Shown piece by piece: positions 25,505 to 34,800 of a DNA stretch of 64,000 nt. Below the pieces are notes generated by a model. It was not told where the DNA came from and made no database searches. It saw only the letters and a list, made by a program, of their open reading frames with translations. Position 1 is the first letter of the stretch. Every line of letters begins with the position of its first letter. This DNA comes from Bacteroidota bacterium (GTDB lineage: Bacteria > Bacteroidota > Bacteroidia > AKYH767-A > OLB10), in NCBI GenBank assembly GCA_019136655.1, contig JAGVTU010000001.1, positions 62,001 through 126,000 of the forward strand, read 5' to 3'. The position numbers and the translations under genes are program-made.

Positions 25505-27070
25505 ATGACAGAAGTAAGTTATACCTTAACAGAATTACCTGACAATGTCAAAAAGTTTTTGGTTTCGGGGCAATTGACAATGAAGGATAAGAAAAATGTC
25601 AAGGCAATTATTGAAGCATTGTTATTCGCATTAGCATATCCGCAGTCAGCTGAAACGGACCGAATTGCCGAAAAACGACTCGAGAGCGTGACCCGTTTTC
25701 TGAAATCAGCATCCAAAAGACAAAAAATAATTTGGGAGAATACAGGTATGCCATTCACCAATATGAAGGTGCAGTTTACACATGATTTTTTGCAGTGGTT
25801 ACAAAATCATGATGGTTGTAAGGTTATTTTAGAAACATTAGCCTCAGATATGCCTGAGTTGAATAGTTTGCTTTACACCACTTTGACATCAGCAGAGCGT
25901 ACTGAAACTTCGGCAGGATTGGATAATGATGCTTTATTTCAGACATTAGGAGTGAAGCAGGATAAACAGTTGATTTTTTTGTTGAATGAATTTAACAGAC
26001 TGAATCATGTACCTCTGGTTAAAGATTTTTTGTTCGACAGTCTTGCTTTACAGTGTACTCTGAAACCTGATGACAAGAAATTTTCTTTGGCGTATAATCG
26101 TTTTCAGTATTCTCCTGTTTTTTATCACAGAGATTTGTTAAAGAAATTTGATTATGAGAAATTAATCAGTGCGAAAATGCCGTTACCGTTAAAATTGGAT
26201 GCTATGGCAAAAAGCAAACTGATTGATACCATAAAAAAATCAATGGCACTGACAAATCGTGAAACGGATACCGTGACATATATGGATGGGAACTCACTCA
26301 GATATGTTGAGCTGGAAAGAGGAATTGCAGTAGCTGTATATGGAATGACACCGGAAAGGCAATTGCCCTTTGAGTCATATATGGGATATACTTTGTTCAA
26401 AAATGGTTACCCCTGTGCTTATGGCGGAAGTTGGGTATTTGGCAGGAGAGCATTGTTTGGTATCAACATTTTTGACTGGTTCAGAGGTGGTGAATCAGGT
26501 TATGTATTTTGTCAGTTGCTGAGAGTTTACAGGCAATGGTTTGGCATAGATTATTTTGAAGTGGAGCCATATCAATACGGGCAGGATAATCCTGATGGAA
26601 TAAAATCAGGTGCATTTTGGTTTTATTACCGATATGGTTTCAGACCTATTGATTCAACACTAAGAATGTTGGCAGCAAAAGAAGCAGAAAAAATCAGGCT
26701 AAATAAAAATTACCGTACACCGGAGAAAATACTTGAGAAATTTACAGAGAGCAATATTGCGTGGGCAATCAAACCTGTCAGTCAAATCAGATTAGAAAAT
26801 CTTACCAAAAAAATCAGTCTCTATATTCAAAGGAAATTTCATGGAAACAGACTGAAAGCAGAGGAGGAGAGTGTAACAGTTTTCGCTAAACTGATAAATA
26901 AGAAAATTAAAAATGTCACTCCTTCATTAGTTGAATCAGCATTATGGTGTGGTGTTTATGAAATTACCAAACCAGAAGGAGTAAACTTGTTATATCAGAT
27001 GAGTAAAGCTAAACCTGTTGACCCTTATCGTTATCAGCAATTGTTGTTAAGATTTTTAAATGCTGAATGA
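25505..27070 (+). CDS. Hypothetical protein with a GNAT-like C-terminal segment
   Basis: The ATG at 25505 gives 521 residues. A longer frame upstream to 25367 would overlap the divergent gene and encodes implausible sequence, so I reject it. The N-terminal half is helical and charged (VKKFLVSGQLTMKDKKNVKAI) and unrecognised. The middle part (about 290-400) reads YVELERGIAVAVYG, YPCAYGGSWVFG, FRGGESGYVFCQLLRVYRQ and SGAFWFYYRYGFRPID. The last resembles the end of a GNAT acetyltransferase (YYRxGFRP), but this is a weak analogy. There is no signal peptide. A T-rich bidirectional hairpin follows the stop. Confidence 0.8.
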   Translation: MTEVSYTLTELPDNVKKFLVSGQLTMKDKKNVKAIIEALLFALAYPQSAETDRIAEKRLESVTRFLKSASKRQKIIWENTGMPFTNMKVQFTHDFLQWLQNHDGCKVILETLASDMPELNSLLYTTLTSAERTETSAGLDNDALFQTLGVKQDKQLIFLLNEFNRLNHVPLVKDFLFDSLALQCTLKPDDKKFSLAYNRFQYSPVFYHRDLLKKFDYEKLISAKMPLPLKLDAMAKSKLIDTIKKSMALTNRETDTVTYMDGNSLRYVELERGIAVAVYGMTPERQLPFESYMGYTLFKNGYPCAYGGSWVFGRRALFGINIFDWFRGGESGYVFCQLLRVYRQWFGIDYFEVEPYQYGQDNPDGIKSGAFWFYYRYGFRPIDSTLRMLAAKEAEKIRLNKNYRTPEKILEKFTESNIAWAIKPVSQIRLENLTKKISLYIQRKFHGNRLKAEEESVTVFAKLINKKIKNVTPSLVESALWCGVYEITKPEGVNLLYQMSKAKPVDPYRYQQLLLRFLNAE

Positions 27071-27101
27071 TCAGATTTAACCATGATGACAGAAAACAAA
27101 A

Positions 27102-27124
27102 AAGCCATCTTTTGAAGATGGCTT
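27102..27124 (-). terminator. Bidirectional terminator hairpin
   Basis: aagccatct (27102-27110) and agatggctt (27116-27124) form a perfect 9-bp stem with loop tttga. On the minus strand it is followed by a T-run (complement of acaaaaaa), ending the 27146 gene. On the plus strand it lies 31 bases after the stop of the 25505 gene, which it probably also terminates. Confidence 0.8.
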
Positions 27125-27145
27125 AAAAAGTATTTTATTTAATCA

Positions 27146-27916
27146 TTATCGTTTGATGACGATACGTTTATTCAGTAACTGTCCGTTCATGTTAATTTTC
27201 ATAACGTAAACACCATCAGGCAGGTCAGTCAGATTCAATACCGTTTTGCCATTATTTTGAATGAAGTTAAGATGTTTTACTTCTTTGCCAATCATATTGA
27301 TGATTGCAACTTCAATCACTTTTCTTTCAGAACTGCTTTCAATATTCAACACTCCGCTTGAAATGGTAGGATAAACCGATACAGGATTATTATTGCTTAA
27401 CTGGTTTATTCCAACCGGTCCGTTAGAAATAACGATATCATCCAGTGCTACGTTATAACCAATAGTATCTTTTATATATTCAAATTTAACCTGAATATCA
27501 TTTGAATTAAGATTTAATGTGTAGGTAGATGCAGCAGAAGGCACCGGGTTGTAAGTTTGTAATATGTTCCAGGTATTACCATCTGTTGTAGTATATATAT
27601 TAAACGGATTATAATGCAAGGTGCCATTTCCTTTCATAAAAAACTGCAGTTGAGTGGCATTAGTAAATGTAGGAGTTATGATAGTTGCACCTGTCTGATT
27701 AAATTTATAAGACGGACATGAAGCTCCACACGAAGCGGTAGTTGTGTAGAAAGTTTGAGCAGAACCGGAAGTACTGTCATTAACAGTAATTGTCCAACCG
27801 GCAGGAATACTTTGCACCAAACCATTGTAACCTGTAAAATCATAGGATACTAATATCTGTGAGAATCCTGAAATGGTAAGTGCAGAAAAAATTAGTGTGA
27901 GTAAACGTTTCATCAT
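27146..27916 (-). CDS. Secreted protein with T9SS type A sorting domain
   Basis: A 256-residue exported protein. The signal peptide (1-19) ends SGFSQ. Residues about 20-170 look like a jelly-roll or cleaved-adhesin type domain (LVSYDFTGYNGLVQSIPAGW, then QLQFFMKGNGTLHYNPFNIY and NVALDDIVIS). The C-terminal T9SS type A domain includes SVYPTISSGVLNIES, IEVAIINMIGKEV and LTDLPDGVYVMKI and ends IVIKR. The binding partner is unknown. It is monocistronic; start at 27916 or at the second ATG three bases later. A TAATTTTG box lies 18 bases upstream. Confidence 0.82.
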   Translation of the reverse strand: MMKRLLTLIFSALTISGFSQILVSYDFTGYNGLVQSIPAGWTITVNDSTSGSAQTFYTTTASCGASCPSYKFNQTGATIITPTFTNATQLQFFMKGNGTLHYNPFNIYTTTDGNTWNILQTYNPVPSAASTYTLNLNSNDIQVKFEYIKDTIGYNVALDDIVISNGPVGINQLSNNNPVSVYPTISSGVLNIESSSERKVIEVAIINMIGKEVKHLNFIQNNGKTVLNLTDLPDGVYVMKINMNGQLLNKRIVIKR

Positions 27917-27933
27917 TTTCAGTTTATTTTGTA

Positions 27934-27941
27934 CAAAATTA
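27934..27941 (-). promoter_or_regulatory. Candidate -7 box for the 27146-27916 gene
   Basis: Minus-strand TAATTTTG (plus-strand caaaatta), matching TAnnTTTG, is 17 bases before the start codon. A -33 TTG is not evident. Confidence 0.45.
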
Positions 27942-28072
27942 AATAGTTCGGATGAATTAAATGTTATTTCTTTATTAAGAAATGCATTTTTTCGGGTAAA
28001 ACAACCCTAATGAGCGGTGAATTTAACCTAAATGACCTGAGTATAAAGATTGATACAGCAGTTTAGATATGA

Positions 28073-28996
28073 TTACCTGTAAATAGCTGTAAATGGCTTT
28101 TCATGGTTTATTTGATAGCCTCTGTACATCCCTTCTGAGTTAAATACAAGTTGAGGAATTCCTTTTTTGTCAACCGCAATAAGCCCTCCTTCTCCTCCTG
28201 TTTTTACCAGTTTGTCCATCACAACAGTTCGGCAGGCTTCCTCAAGAGAGAGACCTTTATATTCCATGAGGCAACTCACATCATAAGCCACAACAGAACG
28301 TATGAAGTATTCGCCATGACCGGTGCAACTAACTGCACATGTATGATTGGCAGCATAAGTGCCTGCACCTATGATTGGTGAATCTCCAATGCGTGAAAAC
28401 CGTTTATTTGTCATACCGCCTGTTGAAGTAGCTGCTGCTACATTGCCATGCACATCCAGAGCTACAGCACCTACTGTTCCAAACTTTTTGTTATTGCTGT
28501 GATCTAATTGTGTTATTTCAGTATCACGAATACTTTGCCATTGTTCATAGCGGAATGCATCATAAAAATATTCAGGGGACTCAAATGGAAGTTGATGTAA
28601 TCGTGCAAGTTCTTCTGCACCATTGCCATGAAGCATAACGTGTTCAGTTTTTTCCATTACAAGACGTGCTAATATGATGGGATTTCTTACGCCCTGCACA
28701 CCGGCAACGGATCCGGCATTACCGCTGTTGCCATCCATTATTGCTGCATCCATTTCATGCAATCCCTCATGTGTAAATACACTTCCACGTCCTGCATTGA
28801 ACAGTGGATTGTCTTCCAGTTGTACAACCGCTGCCATTACTGCATCCATAGCAGATCCGTTTTCTTTTAAAACAGTATGTCCTGCTGATAAAGCCTGCTC
28901 CAATCCTTTGAGATAGAGTTGTTCTTTTTCAGCTGTCATGCTGTCGGGACTGATGGTGCCGGCACCTCCGTGAATAGCTATGGTAAATGGTTTCAT
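28073..28996 (-). CDS. Isoaspartyl peptidase / L-asparaginase (Ntn hydrolase, type 2 asparaginase)
   Basis: Hydrolyses beta-aspartyl peptides and L-asparagine after autocleavage into two subunits. The ATG at 28996 gives 307 residues starting MKPFTIAIHGGAG, the family's conserved N-terminus; the longer frame to 29179 runs over murI and is rejected. The autocatalytic nucleophile is Thr174 in KFGTVGAVALD, followed by the oxyanion/substrate segment ATSTGGMTNKRFSRIGDSPI and GTYA. GHGEYFIRSVVAYD also matches. There is no signal peptide from this start, so it is cytoplasmic. It lies 19 bases after murI. Confidence 0.93.
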   Translation of the reverse strand: MKPFTIAIHGGAGTISPDSMTAEKEQLYLKGLEQALSAGHTVLKENGSAMDAVMAAVVQLEDNPLFNAGRGSVFTHEGLHEMDAAIMDGNSGNAGSVAGVQGVRNPIILARLVMEKTEHVMLHGNGAEELARLHQLPFESPEYFYDAFRYEQWQSIRDTEITQLDHSNNKKFGTVGAVALDVHGNVAAATSTGGMTNKRFSRIGDSPIIGAGTYAANHTCAVSCTGHGEYFIRSVVAYDVSCLMEYKGLSLEEACRTVVMDKLVKTGGEGGLIAVDKKGIPQLVFNSEGMYRGYQINHEKPFTAIYR

Positions 28997-29015
28997 GTTG
29001 TTTTTATTAAAATTA

Positions 29016-29834
29016 TCAGGTGAGAGAAATGTGTTGCAACTGCACCTGATGTCCAAAAAATATGCGTGTACTTTGTTCGAATGATGCAGTAAAATCCGAA
29101 ACAAAAAAATGATTGTTGCCGGTACTTTCTGTTGCAAGAAGATTTTCTTTTTGCAGAATCCATTGCAGGCGTGACGCAACTACCTGTGCCGAATCGAATA
29201 ATTTTACTTTCCCCTTGAAGAAAGAATTTATTTCGTTTTTGATGAGAGGATAGTGGGTACATGCAAGCACAAGTCCGTCTATGTTTTGAAAGGGAGAATA
29301 CGAAAGATATTCTTCTAATACAGCAGTGGAAATATTGTTGTTGTAAAATCCTTCTTCAATCATTCCTGCCAAAAGGGGTGTTGCTAAAGCATGATATGTC
29401 AGGGATGGTTTTCTCCGTGAGAATTTCTCCTGATAAATGCCTGATGCAATAGTAGTTTTTGTGGCAATGATACCCACAGACTTAATGTTGTCATCGGCAA
29501 TAACGGCTTCAATCATGGGATCTATCACATTAATTACAGGAACAGCACCTTTATACCTGTCGCGCAACAAAGAATAAGCAGCAGCCGAAGCGGTATTACA
29601 GGCAATAACGATGGCTTTACATTTTTTTTCGTTGAGCAAAAAGTTGGTAATGCGTTCGGCATAAGATCGTATCAGTTCTTCCGATTTATCGCCATAAGGC
29701 ACATGAGCGGTATCACCAAAATAAATAAGTTGTTCTTCAGGCAACAGTTTATGGATGGCTGCAGCCACTGTAAGTCCACCAATGCCGGAGTCGAAAATAC
29801 CAATAGGTGAGGTTGCAGGTAACATATCAGACAA
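29016..29834 (-). CDS. murI: Glutamate racemase
   Basis: Makes D-glutamate for peptidoglycan. The 272-residue protein has the family start IGIFDSGIGGLTV, the segment YFGDTAHVPYG and the two catalytic cysteines in ACNTASA (Cys79) and LACTHYPL. The start overlaps the dusB stop by 8 bases, so the two are cotranscribed. Confidence 0.95.
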   Translation of the reverse strand: MSDMLPATSPIGIFDSGIGGLTVAAAIHKLLPEEQLIYFGDTAHVPYGDKSEELIRSYAERITNFLLNEKKCKAIVIACNTASAAAYSLLRDRYKGAVPVINVIDPMIEAVIADDNIKSVGIIATKTTIASGIYQEKFSRRKPSLTYHALATPLLAGMIEEGFYNNNISTAVLEEYLSYSPFQNIDGLVLACTHYPLIKNEINSFFKGKVKLFDSAQVVASRLQWILQKENLLATESTGNNHFFVSDFTASFEQSTRIFFGHQVQLQHISLT

Positions 29835-30813
29835 CTACTGAATATTTTTCTTTGATGAGTTCAAGCGTTTCCAGAAGTTCATCAAGATGATTAGAAGTAA
29901 CCAGTTTTACTCTGTAATCACGAAAATGATCCATTCCTTTGAAATAGTTGGTGTAATGTCTTCGCATTTCGAGAATGCCCAATACGTTGCCTTTCCACTC
30001 AACTGATTTAAGTAAATGGGTGCGGCAAACATCCACTCTTTCTTCAATACCCGGAACGGAATAATTTATATTCCCGGAGAAATATTGTTTTATCTGGTTA
30101 AAAATCCACGGATATCCAATACTTGCTCTGCCAATCATTATGCCATCCACTCCGAAACGGTTTTTCATTTCAAGAGCTTTTTGTGGTGAGTCCACATCTC
30201 CGTTTCCAAAAATTGGAATAGTAAGCCTTGGATTATTTTTCAGTTCACCAAGCAATGTCCAGTCTGCAGAGCCTTTATACATCTGTGAACGTGTACGTGC
30301 ATGAATGGTGAGTGCTTTTATTCCTATATCCTGTAATCGTTCAGCAACTTCAAGAATATTTTTTGTCTTATCATCCCAACCAAGTCGTGTTTTTACAGTT
30401 ACAGGAAGTTTTACTGTATCCACAATTTTCTTAGTCATGCTTACCATTTTAGGTATATCCTGCAACAATGCTGCACCTGCACCTTTGCATGCAACCTGTT
30501 TCACCGGGCAGCCGTAATTAATATCAATTAAATCAGGTCCTGCCTGTTCTGCAATGAGTGCAGCTTCATACATGGAGTTGATGTCTGAACCGAACAACTG
30601 AATTCCAATGGGCCGTTCATATTCAAAGACATCAAGTTTGTGAGTGCTTTTGGCGGCATTGCGTATCAATCCCTCTGAACTGATAAATTCAGTGTACATC
30701 ATATCAGCACCGTGTTGTTTGCACACATAACGGAATGGAGGGTCGCTGACATCTTCCATTGGTGCAAGCAACAATGGATATGTACCTAATTCAATAGTTC
30801 CGATTTTTACCAT
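29827..30813 (-). CDS. dusB: tRNA-dihydrouridine synthase B
   Basis: An FMN- and NADPH-dependent enzyme that reduces uridine in tRNA D-loops. The 328-residue protein has LAPMEDVSDPPFRYVCKQHG at the start and NYGCPVKQVACKGAGAALL with the catalytic Cys. KTRLGWDD, IHARTRSQMYKG, IFGNGDVDSP and GVDGIMIGRASIGYPW mark the FMN phosphate site. It begins a dusB-murI-asparaginase run. Its start is 50 bases from the divergent CPBP gene. Confidence 0.95.
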   Translation of the reverse strand: MVKIGTIELGTYPLLLAPMEDVSDPPFRYVCKQHGADMMYTEFISSEGLIRNAAKSTHKLDVFEYERPIGIQLFGSDINSMYEAALIAEQAGPDLIDINYGCPVKQVACKGAGAALLQDIPKMVSMTKKIVDTVKLPVTVKTRLGWDDKTKNILEVAERLQDIGIKALTIHARTRSQMYKGSADWTLLGELKNNPRLTIPIFGNGDVDSPQKALEMKNRFGVDGIMIGRASIGYPWIFNQIKQYFSGNINYSVPGIEERVDVCRTHLLKSVEWKGNVLGILEMRRHYTNYFKGMDHFRDYRVKLVTSNHLDELLETLELIKEKYSVVV

Positions 30814-30839
30814 TTAACAGTTCTTCCGAAAGGAAAATT

Positions 30840-30857
30840 TACCTTCGCGCAAAATTA
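30840..30857. promoter_or_regulatory. Overlapping divergent -7 candidates for dusB and the CPBP gene
   Basis: On the minus strand TAATTTTG (30857 to 30850) matches TAnnTTTG, 36 bases before dusB. On the plus strand TACCTTCG (30840-30847) has one mismatch and lies 16 bases before the CPBP gene. The two boxes are separated by 2 bases, so polymerases would compete. Confidence 0.4.
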
Positions 30858-30863
30858 CAAAAG

Positions 30864-31775
30864 ATGTTGAAAGGATATCTGAAGCAGACGGATCCCGTCT
30901 TAAAATTAATCATTTTCACCGGTCTGATACTGGTATTTTTCGGACTTTTTTCAATCATCAGCATACCACTTACAGCATGGGTTTTTGGTAAAGATTTGAC
31001 TGAGTTGATGACTGCCATGCAAGGAGCAAATGCCACTGTTGAGGAGTTAAAGTTTATGCAGGTGATGGCTCAGTTAGGTATGATGATTGTTCCTGCAGCA
31101 ATTGCTGCCTATTTATTCTCCATCAATTTTTTTGAATATCTTTCTTTCAAACGTGTAAAGTTTAGCAGCTTAATCATTATTCTGATTTTAACTCTTGCTG
31201 CAACTCCATTGATAAATTTTCTGTTGGAATGGAATAGTCAGTTGCATTTGCCGGCTTCATTGCAATCCATTGAAGATGCAATTCGTAATATGGAAGAACA
31301 GGCTGCTAAGCTCACGGAAGAATTTTTGAAAATGAATTCAATGTCTGACCTGATCATAAATTTACTGATGATAGGTATGCTGCCTGCAATTGGTGAAGAG
31401 CTAATTTTCAGAGGAGTATTTCAAAAACTTTTTCAGCAGGCAACAGGACGTTTGCATCTGTCAGTAATAATTACTGCAATTATTTTCAGTGCCATTCACA
31501 TGCAGTTCTTAGGATTTGTTCCGCGTTTTGCTTTAGGTGTTTTTCTGGGATATTTACTGGTGTGGACAGGAAGTATCTGGGCACCAATAACAGCTCATTT
31601 CGTGAACAATGCATCTGCAGTAATTTTCAGTTGGATGGAACAGCATGGACAACTTTCATTTAATCAGGATACCTTTGGCACCGAACAGGGACAGGAGTGG
31701 TGGCTCGCAGTATCAGTTATAATTCTGTTTTCAGGATGTTTTTTTATAAAAAAAACCGGGAATAGCCTCAGTTAA
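30864..31775 (+). CDS. CPBP-family intramembrane glutamic endopeptidase
   Basis: A polytopic membrane protein of 303 residues with about seven hydrophobic segments. The CPBP/Abi signature is clear: EELIFRGVFQKLF (EExxxR motif), FSAIHMQFLGF with a conserved His, and the final HFVNNASAV. The family includes CAAX prenyl endopeptidase-like enzymes and bacteriocin self-immunity proteins; no bacteriocin gene is nearby. The substrate is unknown. Confidence 0.9.
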   Translation: MLKGYLKQTDPVLKLIIFTGLILVFFGLFSIISIPLTAWVFGKDLTELMTAMQGANATVEELKFMQVMAQLGMMIVPAAIAAYLFSINFFEYLSFKRVKFSSLIIILILTLAATPLINFLLEWNSQLHLPASLQSIEDAIRNMEEQAAKLTEEFLKMNSMSDLIINLLMIGMLPAIGEELIFRGVFQKLFQQATGRLHLSVIITAIIFSAIHMQFLGFVPRFALGVFLGYLLVWTGSIWAPITAHFVNNASAVIFSWMEQHGQLSFNQDTFGTEQGQEWWLAVSVIILFSGCFFIKKTGNSLS

Positions 31776-31868
31776 TAGTCCTTATTATCAATTTGTTAGA
31801 TAATTGTTGTGGATAGAATATCAACATACTTTCCATACGGTGATTTTATCAACATTATTTTGTTAATT

Positions 31869-31890
31869 TTAAACCCAAATTGGGGTTTAA
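31869..31890 (+). repeat. 22-bp inverted repeat around the TTG start of the giant gene
   Basis: ttaaaccc (31869-31876) and gggtttaa (31883-31890) form a perfect 8-bp stem with loop aaattg. The TTG at 31880-31882, the most upstream start candidate of the 2917-residue protein, is the last three loop bases. It could be an operator at DNA level or an RNA hairpin that presents or hides the start. Confidence 0.55.
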
Positions 31891-34800
31891 GATCAGAGTT
31901 TTGTTTACAAGAATAACTATATGGTTATTGCTTAGTTGTTTTTCATTTTCAGCTGTTGCACAAGATATCATCATGTCTGATGGCGTGGTTAGTCAGTGCA
32001 GTGGAAATTTTTTTGACAGTGGTGGCGATTTGTCAAATTATTCCAATAACGAAAGTTTTGTTTATACATTCTGCAGCGATCAGCCCGGAAAGTGCGTGCA
32101 ACTTACATTTCAGTCGTTTATTCTGGAAAAGGATTTCGACTTTCTGTATATCTATAATGGTTCGACCACAGGTGCATCACTCATAGGAACCTACACAGGC
32201 ACAAATTCACCCGGAGTAGTAACAGCAACATCCGGATGTCTTACCATAAAATTTACATCAGATTATACTGTAAACAAACCGGGGTGGAAAGCAGTAATCG
32301 GATGTGTTAATTGTCCGATAAACAATTGTCCAACTTGTAATGGTGGGTCTCCTCCAGCCAATGATGCATGCAGCGGTGCTGAAAATTTAGGCCAGTTGCC
32401 ATTGCCACAGGCATGCCCGGTGGGCATTGGCGCAGTAGCTGTTTTTAATACTTCCAACTTGTGCGCAACTGCTGAGGTACCATATAACGCCATGCAAGGG
32501 TGCAAACCGGTTGGAAATATGACAAATCCTGCTGCTGATGTATGGTATAAGTTTACTCTTACCGCACCGATACTTAACATTACAATCAATGGAATGAATA
32601 CTCCACAGGTGGGATTGTATTCAGGAACGAGTTGTAATAATCTTATTCCCCGTGGCTGTGCAATAGGAGGAGGAGGAACATTGAATACCACTTTTGGTGG
32701 ACTTGCAGCAGGCACTTATTATCTGCAGGTGAGTGGTGGCACCATCAGTGATCAATGTAATTTCACACTTTCATTACAAAATAATTTTGATTGCAGTGGA
32801 TGTGTCACACAAAGTACATTGAGTGTAAATCCACCACCTGTTAACGGAATATATCTGGCCGGGCAGCAGGTTACTTTTTGTCTTAACATTACTGATTTTA
32901 ATCCAACATCGTCCAACTGGCTGCATGGTGTTGTCCCCTCGTTTGGACCAGGATGGGATTTGTCAACACTTGTTGCAATGCTTCCAACTTCCTGTTCAGG
33001 AAACGGAACATGGTCATGGTATGATAACCCAATAACTTCAACAGCAAATAATCAGACATTTGGCCCCGGCTTTTTCTTTGAGTCGGCCAGTGGCAACATC
33101 AACAATGTTGTGGATACAAATCCCGGAAATAATTTCGGTGATAACATTGGCCAGAATTGCAACATTAATTTCTGCTGGAGAATTAATACCCTCTCATCTG
33201 CTAATTGCATTTTTGGTACTAACCTGAATGTACTCATCAATACATATACTGATGGTGAAAGTGGTTCATGGACATCAGCAGCGTGTGCCAATGATCCAAT
33301 GCATGATTTGTATGCAACATTAGCATGTTGTATTCCTCCTGCAATTTCCATCACACAGCCATTATGCTATGGCAATCAGGGTTCGGCCACAGGAACAGGA
33401 AATGGTAGTGGTCCTTGGAAGTATTTCTGGAAAAACGCCTCGAACGTAATCATTCAGCAAAATGGTCCTACGGGTGGAAGCAGTAGCATTAACAACTTAC
33501 CACCGGGGATTTATTATTTAACTACTGAGGATATAAACGGATGTCAGAGCACAACATCATTTGCAATTGTGGCGCCTCAACAACTGTCAGCTACACTAAC
33601 TACTGTCTCAACGAAATGTGCTTTAAATAATGGTTCCATTGCTATTACTGCACAGGGTGGAACTTCTCCTTATACTTATAGTAGTAATGGTGGTGTTAGT
33701 TTTCAGGCAAGCAATGAGTTTAAAAATCTTGCAGCAGGAAATTATACTATTGTTGTTAAGGATAATAATAATTGTTCGGTTTCATTACCTGCTACAATAG
33801 ATCCCAGTACAGTTCCAGCAATTACATCAATCGTACATCAGGACGTGAATTGTTACAATGGAAGTGATGGTTCAATAACCCTTGGAGCAACAGGGGGTAC
33901 CGCACCCTACACCTTTCAGGTGAATAACGGATCAGGGTTGGTTTCGCAGAGCCAGAATATATTTAATAATTTACCATTTGGAATATATCAGGTTACTGTA
34001 ATTGATGTCTTTGGTTGTAAAGATGATTCAACAGTTACTTTAAATCAGCCTCCTGCAATAGTCCTAACATCTGCACCAACACCTTCCGGATGTAACCTCA
34101 ACAATGGGACTATACAACTAACAGTTACAGGTAGTTTCAGTGGCACACTTCTTTATAGCATTGACAAGGGTAATTCGTTTCAGCCATCAAATCAGTTTGT
34201 AAACCTTTCTCCGGGAATTTACTATGTACAAATCGAAGATGGAAATGGTTGTCTGGTAAATGATACAGTAATTGTAAATACTATCAATGCTCCTAATATA
34301 GACAGTATTCGTTCTCAAAATTTAACCTGTTATCGTTCTGCTGACGGTGAAATTACAATCTATGGTTCCGGAGGAGTTGGAACTTTGCTGTACAGCATTA
34401 ATAATGGAGTTTCTTATGGCGCCACAAATCAGTTTACCTCTCTGACAGCTAATAATTATTCAATCGTAATTAAGGACAATAATAATTGTCGTATATATAA
34501 ACCAATAATTGTAAAAGAGCCTCCACCTTTAATAATCAGGGCAGATTTAGTAGGTACTACATGTGGATTGAATAATGGCTCAGCTAATGTACATCCGGAT
34601 AATGGTGTTGCTCCGCTTCAATATTCTATAGATGGTGGCGCAACCTGGACATTCAATAATATATTTACCGGATTAGCTGCAGGACCTGTCACATTTCATG
34701 TAACAGATGCTAACGGATGTACTGCTACACCAAGAACTCTAATAATAGATTCATCATCAGCACCTGTTTTTTCAGATATACAGATTCAGAATATCCTATG

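Noticed and set aside
28997-29179. N-terminal extension of the asparaginase gene
   Set aside because: It overlaps murI, and the family's conserved start MKPFTIAIHGGAG begins at 28996.
30864-31775. CPBP protease as part of a bacteriocin immunity or phage-defence locus
   Set aside because: No bacteriocin, peptide export or defence gene lies nearby; neighbours are housekeeping genes and an adhesin.
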